The notes under the pieces: generated by a model | The model's input: only the letters and a program-made list of their open reading frames with translations | Databases searched by the model: none | What the model was told of the DNA's origin: nothing | Shown here: positions 26,781-33,733 of the stretch, piece by piece | Position numbering within the stretch: the stretch's first letter is position 1 | How the letters are laid out: each line of letters begins with the position of its first letter | Source of the DNA: Thermohahella caldifontis | GTDB taxonomy: Bacteria; Pseudomonadota; Gammaproteobacteria; Pseudomonadales; Oleiphilaceae | Assembly (NCBI RefSeq): GCF_041153465.1 | Contig: NZ_CP154858.1 | Span: 3,348,001-3,412,000 of the forward strand | Reading direction: 5' to 3' | Length of the DNA: 64,000 nucleotides | Made by a program: the position numbers and the translations under genes

Positions 26781-27728
26781 ATGAAATATGCCGCCATCCT
26801 GCCGGGCAACCGGAGCGTGCTCTTTGCCAATCTCGGGCGTTACTGGCCCGGCAAGGAAGCCGGGGATCCGGAGCGTCTGGCGGCGTTCTGGAAGGATGTG
26901 GCCCGGTATTCGCCGGCCTGCTTCCGGGCGGAGCTGGAAGCGCTGGCGGAACAGGCGGCTGCAGGAGAGGTGGTGACTGCCCAGCTGACGCAGAGCACCC
27001 TGTTTCTGCCCTGGGAACAGCGCATGCTGGCACTGGCGCTGGCCATCGGACGGCCCCGGGAAGGCTTTGCCCGGGTCTGCGACGCCTATGTGCCCGTTGC
27101 CCGCTCCGGGCGGGCGCTGATCTGGCAGATGCTGTTCATCTACGGGCTCTTCTGGCTGGCGCTGATGGTGGTGGTGTCGCTTTCGGTCGGTCCCCTGGGC
27201 ACGCGTCTCGCCGTACTGGCCGGACTGGGTGTGCTGGCCGTGGTGCTGGCGCCGGTGCTTGGCAAGCGGTTGATGGCATTGTGGATTGATCCCGAGTCGG
27301 CGTTGTGGACCCGTCTGCAGTCCTTTTCTCTGGGGCGCTCGGTGGTGGTGACGCGCAGTCTCTATCAGTACCTGCTCAATCTGGGCTGGTGCATTCAGGC
27401 CGGCATGGATGTGCGCCAGAGCGCGGCCCTGAGTGCCGAGACGGAGCCGCGGGCAGCGCTGCGTGCCCGTTATCAGCAGGCGGCCCGGGCGGTGGCGGAG
27501 GGGCAGAGTCTGTCCAAGGCCTTCGTGTTGACGGGGGTGCTTCAGGAAGCCCGGCTGGTTTCGGCGCCGACGACGCAAAGTGGCGGCAAGCTCTGGGAGC
27601 CGGGTGTCACCGATGTGGTGCGTCAGTCCTGGGAAGAACAGCTGCGCTGGGTGGCCACCATGCTGCCGGTGGCCGTGGGGCTGGTGGTATTCACTGCGCT
27701 CCTGCTGGTGACTCTGCTGGTGCTCTGA
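26781..27728 (+). CDS. Orphan GspF-like integral membrane protein
   Basis: A 315-residue protein with three predicted membrane segments: about 115-138 (ALIWQMLFIYGLFWLALMVVV), 146-163 and 290-314. It has a T2SSF-like cytoplasmic segment between (SLYQYLLNLGWCIQAGMDVRQSAALSAET and ARAVAEGQSLSKAFVLTGVL). This resembles one GspF/PilC repeat, but the duplicated second repeat is not evident. No pil or gsp gene is next to it. A GGAG precedes the ATG. Its 3' end overlaps the convergent solute-binding gene by 38 bases. The assignment is by eye. Confidence 0.65.
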   Translation: MKYAAILPGNRSVLFANLGRYWPGKEAGDPERLAAFWKDVARYSPACFRAELEALAEQAAAGEVVTAQLTQSTLFLPWEQRMLALALAIGRPREGFARVCDAYVPVARSGRALIWQMLFIYGLFWLALMVVVSLSVGPLGTRLAVLAGLGVLAVVLAPVLGKRLMALWIDPESALWTRLQSFSLGRSVVVTRSLYQYLLNLGWCIQAGMDVRQSAALSAETEPRAALRARYQQAARAVAEGQSLSKAFVLTGVLQEARLVSAPTTQSGGKLWEPGVTDVVRQSWEEQLRWVATMLPVAVGLVVFTALLLVTLLVL

Positions 27729-28491
27729 GCGTATAACGGGCCACAATTTCCTGCAGAATGCCCCTGCGCTGCAGTTGTTCGACGGTCAGGTTGAACTGTT
27801 CCACGAAGTCCCTGGACACGCTCTTGCGCGAAAAGAGGGCATAGGTGGGGGCTTCGTGGACAGGGGCGAGCACCTGGACAGAGCCTGTTTCCCCCATCAA
27901 CTGCAGCGCCGCAGCAGCCGACACCGGATCGGCAAGCATGGCGTCCGCACGGGCATTCAGAAGCATCTGATACGCCAACTGATCTGAGCTGACCAGCATC
28001 AGCCGGTTCTGCGCCAGAAGCTCCGGCCGCAGGGCTTCAAAATCGTCCCCGTAGAAATAGCCGATCGTACCCACCAGGCGCATGGGCAAGTGCTGCAGGT
28101 CCGACAGTGAGCGGACCTTGCCTTGCCACAGGGTATTGCGCTGGGTCAGCAGCACGACCCGTTCCGTTCGCAGGGGGATGCTGTAGCGGCCAAAGGCTTC
28201 GCGTTCCGCCGTTCGGGAGGCACTCGACACCACATCCAGCTCTCCGCGTTGCAGGTGCAGCAACTGCCGTTTCCAGGGTAGTTGCTGAAAGCGGATTTCG
28301 CAGCCCATGGCATCGAACACGGCCTGCATCAGTTCAATGTCGAGCCCGGTCAGTACACCCTGTTCATTCACGTACTGGTAGGGTGGCCACGGATCCCAGC
28401 CGAGCCGGTAGGCGCGCTCGCAGGATCGGGCAAGCGCCGGGAAGGTGAGCAGGATCGCAATCAGAAGTGTGCAGCAGCGGAACCGGATCAT
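27691..28491 (-). CDS. Solitary family 3 extracellular solute-binding protein
   Basis: A 266-residue periplasmic protein with signal peptide RFRCCTLLIAILLTFPALA. The mature start YRLGWDPWPPYQYVNEQGVLTGLDIELMQAVFDAMGCEIRF is the classic SBP_bac_3 pattern. Lobe 2 has NRLMLVSSDQLAYQMLLNARADAMLAD. AGGAGG lies six bases before the ATG. There is no permease or ATPase nearby. It is divergent from the chemosensory operon, sharing a roughly 285-base spacer, so a role as ligand receptor for that pathway is plausible but unproven. Confidence 0.85.
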   Translation of the reverse strand: MIRFRCCTLLIAILLTFPALARSCERAYRLGWDPWPPYQYVNEQGVLTGLDIELMQAVFDAMGCEIRFQQLPWKRQLLHLQRGELDVVSSASRTAEREAFGRYSIPLRTERVVLLTQRNTLWQGKVRSLSDLQHLPMRLVGTIGYFYGDDFEALRPELLAQNRLMLVSSDQLAYQMLLNARADAMLADPVSAAAALQLMGETGSVQVLAPVHEAPTYALFSRKSVSRDFVEQFNLTVEQLQRRGILQEIVARYTLRAPAESPAGAQ

Positions 28492-28561
28492 GATGGGCCT
28501 CCTGCCTTCAAGCATAGCCTTGCGGAGCGTCCGTTCTTAGACGGATATGGCACTTCCGGCA

Positions 28562-28668
28562 GCGTTTTAAGTGTGAAATTGTGTTAAAAGTCGGCTTGAA
28601 GCGTCATATTTTACATGTTTTAACAGCCTGATACCGTCAAAAAAATAGCGTTTGACGCTGTTTAACAA
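28562..28668. repeat. Repeated TGTTTAACA-like elements in the chemosensory intergenic region
   Basis: This A/T-rich stretch contains GTTTTAA near 28564, TGTTAAAA near 28582, the near-palindrome TGTTTTAACA near 28616, and TGTTTAACA near 28659. It also contains the perfect short palindrome AGCGT-TTG-ACGCT at 28647-28659. They lie between the divergent solute-binding gene and the chemosensory operon and could be operator sites. Confidence 0.4.
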
Positions 28669-28684
28669 ATATACAGTTTGATTT

Positions 28685-28714
28685 TTGACGTTTGCATGGG
28701 GGCAGGGCCATAGT
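28685..28714 (+). promoter_or_regulatory. Candidate promoter of the chemosensory operon
   Basis: TTGACG (28685-28690, five of six -35 matches) and CATAGT (28709-28714, four of six -10 matches) are 18 bases apart. They lie about 60 bases upstream of the first start codon of the operon. Confidence 0.4.
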
Positions 28715-28775
28715 GATAGGCACGTGATCGGGTTAACAGATGGTCTGTGAATCCGGAAGACCAAAGGAGCCACCC

Positions 28776-29533
28776 ATGGACAGCGTCATCCTGGCACATG
28801 AAGGATTGAGGGGGCGGGACATGATTCTCATCCGCAACCTGTCGCGCATGGATGAAACCTGGTACGGCATGTTTGCCCTGGCGCATCCCCGCAGCCCGCA
28901 CGAAGGGCAGGTCCTGTTGATTGATGTGGACACGCCTGAACGCTGGCACCGGGCGGAATATGCCATCGCCAATCATCTCTACGAGGCGGTCATCACGCTG
29001 TCCGACCATGCGGTGGGCCCGCCGGGCAGCATTCACCTGACGCGGCCGCTGCTGTTCCGCAAGCTGGCTCACGCCCTGGAAGAGGCCACGGCCTTCCGGC
29101 AAGCGGAGGCGGAGGAAACGCATGTGCTCAATGTGCTGGTGGTGGATGACAGCCTGCCGGTCCGCACCTTCATGAAGCAGAAACTCCATGAGCTCTTCCG
29201 GCTGCGCATCGGTGTGGATGTGGCCGAGTCGGGGAGGACGCACTGTTGCTCTGTGCCCGGCATCATTACCCGCTGGTGTTCATGGATGTGATGATGGAAG
29301 GAATGGATGGCTATCAGGCCTGCCGGCAGATCAAGAAGCTGTCGGGCTCCCACGTCATCATGCTCACCAGCAAGACTTCCGCCTACAACCGCGTCAAGGC
29401 CCGGATCGCGGGCTGTGACGGCTATATCACCAAACCGCCCCAGGATACGGAACTGCGAGATGCTGTGACCCGTTTTCTGGCTTCCGCTTCCCGTGAAGAG
29501 CGGATGTTGCCTGCCCAAACCCGGCTTGCCTGA
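28776..29533 (+). pseudogene. Two-domain response regulator of the chemosensory operon, one-base frameshift
   Basis: AAAGGAG precedes the ATG. The first part (to about residue 115) looks like a worn receiver fold (GQVLLIDVDTPERW, YEAVITLSDHAVG, HLTRPLLFRKLAHALEEA) that lacks the acidic pocket. A PilG/CheY-like receiver follows: VLVVDDSLPVRTFMKQKL, then PLVFMDVMMEGMDGYQACRQIKK, MLTSKTSA and GYITKPPQD. The frame breaks at 29231-29234, where GGGG should be GGGGG. After that the receiver continues perfectly (GEDALLLCARHHYPLVFMD). It is probably intact in the organism. It would be the phosphorylation target of the hybrid kinase downstream. Confidence 0.85.
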
Positions 29534-29545
29534 CAGGAGCGTACC

Positions 29546-29911
29546 ATGAACCGCAAGATACTGATTGTAGATGACAGCCAGACTGACCTGACCTATCTGG
29601 CCAACATTGTCCGTGATGCGGGCTTTACCCCCATCCTCGCCAGTGATGGTGCAGAAGCCGTGGCCAGGGCCCGACAGGAAAAACCGGGCATGATCCTCAT
29701 GGATATCATCATGGATGGCATGGATGGTTTCGCCGCCTGCCGGGAAATCACCCATGATCCGGCACTGAAGGATATTCCGGTGGTGTTCGTCTCCAGCAAG
29801 AAGCAGAAGGCGGATCATCTCTGGGCGCTCAAACAGGGTGCCCGCGCACTCATCTCGAAACCCTACGAGCAGACGCAGATTGTGACTGAAATCGAGCGTT
29901 ACTGCGCCTGA
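29546..29911 (+). CDS. Stand-alone receiver protein (PilH/CheY-like)
   Basis: A 121-residue single receiver domain with the acidic pair at residues 9-10 (KILIVDDSQTDLTYL), the phospho-acceptor Asp53 (ILMDIIMDGMDGFAAC), the Ser pair in VFVSSKKQKADH and the invariant Lys in ALISKPYEQ. It resembles PilH, the second response regulator of Pil-Chp systems. GGAG precedes the ATG. It lies 12 bases after the two-domain regulator and 21 bases before the CheW gene. Confidence 0.9.
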   Translation: MNRKILIVDDSQTDLTYLANIVRDAGFTPILASDGAEAVARARQEKPGMILMDIIMDGMDGFAACREITHDPALKDIPVVFVSSKKQKADHLWALKQGARALISKPYEQTQIVTEIERYCA

Positions 29912-29932
29912 TCCGGACCGGGAGATACCGTC

Positions 29933-30544
29933 ATGAACGAACGCCTCCGAAACGGGCAGGCGGGGCTGCTTGCACCCCGGGAAGCCCTGGCTGTGCTGCA
30001 GCAGCAGCGCAACGCATGGCTGAGCGCGACCGGACCCGACGGGGCCCGGGAAGCGGACCGGTCTCCGGAAGCGGAAATGCTTTCGGGATACCTGCTGCCT
30101 GGCCTGAGCCTGCCATTATGGGTATCCCGGTCCTTTACCCGCGCCCTTCTGGACGAAATCCGGATCTGTCAGGTCCCCGGGGCACCCGGCGCACTGGAAG
30201 GCTTCATCCTCCATGCCGGTGACATCATCCCGGTCTGGAACCTGAGGACACTCGCGGGCGAGGCGGGTGCGGAGTCGGTCCTGCCAACCGGACGTCGCCG
30301 GCAGTATGTGCTGGTTCTGGTTTGTGATGGTCATCTGCTCGGTCTGCTCCTGGATAGCGTGCCTGCCACACGGAACCTGCCGGCCGACGCATTGCAGCCG
30401 TCCGGTGGAGATCTGCCGCAACCCTGGATGCAGGGCGTGGCGAGCATACAGGATCAGCGCATCGCCTGTCTGGATGTGCAGGCACTGTTTGAAACCTGCG
30501 GCCCGTCCGGGACCGCCCACTCTGTCACAAGGAGGCACTCATGA
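29933..30544 (+). CDS. CheW-like adaptor protein (PilI-like)
   Basis: A 203-residue protein. An N-terminal tail of about 70 residues leads into a CheW fold with EIRICQVPGAPGALEGFILHAGDIIPVWNLRTLAGEAGAE and LLGLLLDSVPATRNLPADALQP. CheW adaptors join the transducer to the kinase. The tail is longer than in PilI. It overlaps the next gene by four bases (ATGA), indicating one transcript. The assignment rests on the CheW-type core plus location among MCP and CheA genes. Confidence 0.85.
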   Translation: MNERLRNGQAGLLAPREALAVLQQQRNAWLSATGPDGAREADRSPEAEMLSGYLLPGLSLPLWVSRSFTRALLDEIRICQVPGAPGALEGFILHAGDIIPVWNLRTLAGEAGAESVLPTGRRRQYVLVLVCDGHLLGLLLDSVPATRNLPADALQPSGGDLPQPWMQGVASIQDQRIACLDVQALFETCGPSGTAHSVTRRHS

Positions 30545-31764
30545 AATCCCTGCATTGGTTCAAGGTGTTTGCCGGGCTCTGCTGCTTGCTGCTGGCGTTG
30601 CCCGTCCGGGCTGCCGTACCGGGCGTGTATCCCGATCGTATCGTCATTGGCGGTGTCATGGATCTGGAGGGCCACTCACGCGGTCTCGGCCAGGGCATGC
30701 GTGACGGCATTCTGGCTGCCTTGGAGGGCGAGACCATCCGCGGCAGAAGAATCGAATACATCACCCTCAATGATTCCTACAACCCTGCACTCACGGTCCA
30801 GCGGGTCAATGAACTCATCGAGCGCGGCATTTTTGCCATGGTCGGCAATGTGGGGACGCCGACCGCCAAGGTGGCACTGCCGATCCTGGCGCGCAACAGC
30901 ATTCCGGCGGTGGGCTTTTTCACGGGCGCCGGACTCCTGCGGCCGGGCGTGGGCGATGTGATCAACTTCCGCGCCAGTTACGTGCAGGAAACCGCAGCGG
31001 TGATTCAGCAGGGTCTCCGGAACGGGCTGAAACCGGCCGAAATCTGCGCCTTCGTGCAGAATGATGCCTACGGGATGGCGGGGGTTCAGGGGATCCGGCA
31101 GGCGTTGTCCGGCGCCCCCGGCAGCACTGTCATCCTTGACAAGCTGGATCGCATTCTGGCCGACGAGAGCGGTCGCCAGCGCAACAACATCGGACCTGTG
31201 GGGGTCTATGAGCGCAACACGCTGGCCAGTCGGGCGGGATACGATTCACTCAAGGCCTGGGAGCGCAGCCAGAATACGCACTGCAGACTGGTGGTGACCG
31301 TAGGTACATACAGTGCCGTGGCCCGGTTTGCGGCCTATGCCCGCCAGAAGGGCGATGACTGGCTTATCAGTGCCGTGTCCTTTACCGGTGCGGACAATCT
31401 GCGCGATACCCTGGCCCGTTTCAATGTGCGCGACCGGGTCGTCATGACTCAGGTCGTACCGGATGTGGGCTCGGATCTGCCCATTGTGGAGGAGGCGCGG
31501 CGCAAGCTGGGTGAACGCTTCTCGCATGTGAGCTTGGAAGGCTACATCGTCGGGCGCATGTTCGTGGCACTGATGAACCGGATTGAAGGGCCGCTGACAC
31601 CGCGTGCCCTGGTGCGGGCCGCTCAGGGCCAGCGTTTCGGGCTCGGGGGGCTGACGCTGGACTTCACGGACGACAATCAGGGCTCCGATCTGGTGACCCT
31701 GACCTATTTCAACAACAACCGCTATGACACGATGCAGGCATCGCTCTGGCAGCAGCTTTTCTGA
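30541..31764 (+). CDS. LivK-like periplasmic binding protein inside the chemosensory operon
   Basis: A 407-residue ABC-type type 1 periplasmic binding protein (Peripla_BP_6) with signal peptide KVFAGLCCLLLALPVRA. The mature part has IVIGGVMDLEGHSRGLGQGMRDGILAALE, ITLNDSYNPALTVQRVNELIERGIFAMVGNVGTPTA and IPAVGFFTGAGLL, as in LivK/AmiC receptors. No ABC permease or ATPase is present. It lies between CheW (4-base overlap) and the transducer (15-base gap), which suggests it presents a small ligand, perhaps an amino acid or amide, to that transducer. The ligand is unknown. Confidence 0.9.
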   Translation: MKSLHWFKVFAGLCCLLLALPVRAAVPGVYPDRIVIGGVMDLEGHSRGLGQGMRDGILAALEGETIRGRRIEYITLNDSYNPALTVQRVNELIERGIFAMVGNVGTPTAKVALPILARNSIPAVGFFTGAGLLRPGVGDVINFRASYVQETAAVIQQGLRNGLKPAEICAFVQNDAYGMAGVQGIRQALSGAPGSTVILDKLDRILADESGRQRNNIGPVGVYERNTLASRAGYDSLKAWERSQNTHCRLVVTVGTYSAVARFAAYARQKGDDWLISAVSFTGADNLRDTLARFNVRDRVVMTQVVPDVGSDLPIVEEARRKLGERFSHVSLEGYIVGRMFVALMNRIEGPLTPRALVRAAQGQRFGLGGLTLDFTDDNQGSDLVTLTYFNNNRYDTMQASLWQQLF

Positions 31765-31779
31765 GAGGGAGGACGCAAC

Positions 31780-33720
31780 ATGAACATCAAACCTGAATGG
31801 CGCCTGGACCGCCTGCACATCGGTCAGCGACTGGGGCTGCTGTCCGGTATCTCCATCGGCGCACTGGTGCTCGTCATCGCCTTCGCGGCACTGGGCCTGA
31901 CCTGGAGCCGGACACAGTCTTCCGAGCTTCACCACAAGGTGGAAGAGTCGGGCCAGGTCGTGCAGCTGCGACAGGCACTGCAGCGTGGCTTTGTCGATAC
32001 GCTGAATCAGCTGCTGACCGGGAAGCTCACCTGGGAGGAAGCAGCGGCGCGTGTGGGCCAGGCGCGTCAGAACTTTGCGGCGCAGTGGTCGGCCTTTCGT
32101 TCCGAACATGCCGGCGAGGGTGAGGAAAACCCGGCCGAGGCGGCCATTCAGGGCGAGCTCGAGCGCTCCCGGGCGGATGTGGAAGCGGCCTTCTCGGCGT
32201 TTGAAGATCTGGCCAGCCGGCAGTCCCAGGCTGAGCTGGAGCTGTTCGTACTGAATGATCTGGATGCACAGACCGGCGGCTTCATTGATGCCCTGAACCG
32301 CTATTCCCGGCAGCTGACTCAGGCGGCGGACAATGCCTTTGCGGAGGTCCTGTCCACGCAGGCCCGGCTTGCAGCGGGAGGCGCGGTGCTGACACTCTCC
32401 ATTCTGGCCATGACGGTCTGGCTGGCGCTGGCCATTCGCCGATCCATCATCGACCCGGTTGCACGGATCGGTGCGACGGTCAGTGCCATTGCCGAAGGTC
32501 AGACGGATGTGCGCACCCGGATGGAAGGGGACGATGAGCTGGCGCAACTGGCCCAGGCTCTGGACCGGCTGCTGGATGACCGGGTGGCCACACTGATCCG
32601 GATAGAACAGGAAAACGAGCAGCTCAACGATTCCATCATCGAGCTGCTGGAAGGCACCTCCAGACTGGCCGAACGGGACTTCAACACGCGACTGACGGTG
32701 CGCGAGGACATTACGGGGCCGGTGGCGGACTCCCTCAACCTGGTCACGGATGCCACGGCCGACGCCCTGCTGAAAATCCGGCAGATTGGTGATCTGGTGG
32801 AGGTTTCGGGCAATGCGGTGGCGGCACAGAGCCACAAGGTGAGTCAGGTGGCGGCCCAAGAGCGCATGCTGGTGGAACAGATGGTGAAACGACTGGAAAA
32901 AGTGGTGGCCGCGATGCGCCAGGTTTCCGATCAGTGTCGCCATGCCAGCGCCACCACAGACAAGGCGTCGGCTTCAACCGGCCAGGCCTTTGAAACCGTG
33001 GGCAACACCGTACGGGCCATGGCCGAAATCCGGGATGTGATCTCGGAAACGGAAAAGCGCATCAAGCGCCTGTCCGAACGCAGCCAGGAAATCAGCACCA
33101 TCACCGACATGATCGGCAGCATTTCCGAGCGCACGCATGTACTTGCCCTCAACGCCAGCATGCAGGCCGCAGCCGCCGGTGAAGCGGGTCGCGGTTTTGC
33201 CGTGGTGGCGGACGAAGTGCAACGTCTGGCGGAAAACTCGCGCAACTCGACGGCGCAGATCAGTGCGCTGGTCCGCAACATCCAGTCCGAGACAGCCGCG
33301 GCAGTGGAGGCCATGAACCGCACCATCGGACAGGTGGTTCAGGGGTCGCGTCTGGCTGAAGAAGCCGGGCAGGCCATGCAGACCACACAGACCATTACTG
33401 CCGCGCTGGTGGATGAAGTGGGCCAGGTGTCGGCCAGTACGACAGAGCAGGCTGACGCATTGGCCGAGCTGCGCAAGCAGGCGGACAGACTCATCCGTTC
33501 CACACGGCTCACGGACCAGGAGTTGCGTCGTCAGGCCGCGCATATCGGTCGCCTGAAGTGGTCGGCACAGCATCTGACCGAGACGGTCACCCTGTTCAGT
33601 CTGCCCGAACGGGAACTGCCGCCTCTGGACATCACCGCAGACGGCAAGGCGGCGGAAGTGGCAGTACTGACGGACAGGGCAGACGGTCCGGCAAGGCCTG
33701 CCGTGCGTCACGCAGTTTGA
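31780..33720 (+). CDS. PilJ-like methyl-accepting chemotaxis transducer
   Basis: A 646-residue membrane transducer. TM1 is at about 18-41, a periplasmic domain covers about 42-200, TM2 is at about 206-226 (AVLTLSILAMTVWLALAIRR), and a HAMP follows (DPVARIGATVSAIAEGQTDVRTRMEGDDELAQLA). The signalling tip is SERTHVLALNASMQAAAAGEAGRGFAVVADEVQRLAE, close to PilJ rather than the E. coli MCP hairpin. GAGGGAGG precedes the ATG. The periplasmic part could contact the upstream binding protein. Methylation enzymes are not encoded in the cluster. Confidence 0.93.
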   Translation: MNIKPEWRLDRLHIGQRLGLLSGISIGALVLVIAFAALGLTWSRTQSSELHHKVEESGQVVQLRQALQRGFVDTLNQLLTGKLTWEEAAARVGQARQNFAAQWSAFRSEHAGEGEENPAEAAIQGELERSRADVEAAFSAFEDLASRQSQAELELFVLNDLDAQTGGFIDALNRYSRQLTQAADNAFAEVLSTQARLAAGGAVLTLSILAMTVWLALAIRRSIIDPVARIGATVSAIAEGQTDVRTRMEGDDELAQLAQALDRLLDDRVATLIRIEQENEQLNDSIIELLEGTSRLAERDFNTRLTVREDITGPVADSLNLVTDATADALLKIRQIGDLVEVSGNAVAAQSHKVSQVAAQERMLVEQMVKRLEKVVAAMRQVSDQCRHASATTDKASASTGQAFETVGNTVRAMAEIRDVISETEKRIKRLSERSQEISTITDMIGSISERTHVLALNASMQAAAAGEAGRGFAVVADEVQRLAENSRNSTAQISALVRNIQSETAAAVEAMNRTIGQVVQGSRLAEEAGQAMQTTQTITAALVDEVGQVSASTTEQADALAELRKQADRLIRSTRLTDQELRRQAAHIGRLKWSAQHLTETVTLFSLPERELPPLDITADGKAAEVAVLTDRADGPARPAVRHAV

Positions 33721-33733
33721 CGGGAGATGCGGC

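Noticed and set aside
31246..32943. Minus-strand frame of 565 codons
   Set aside because: It is antisense to the PilJ-like transducer and binding protein genes, is rich in His, Arg and Gln, and has no ribosome binding site or domain.
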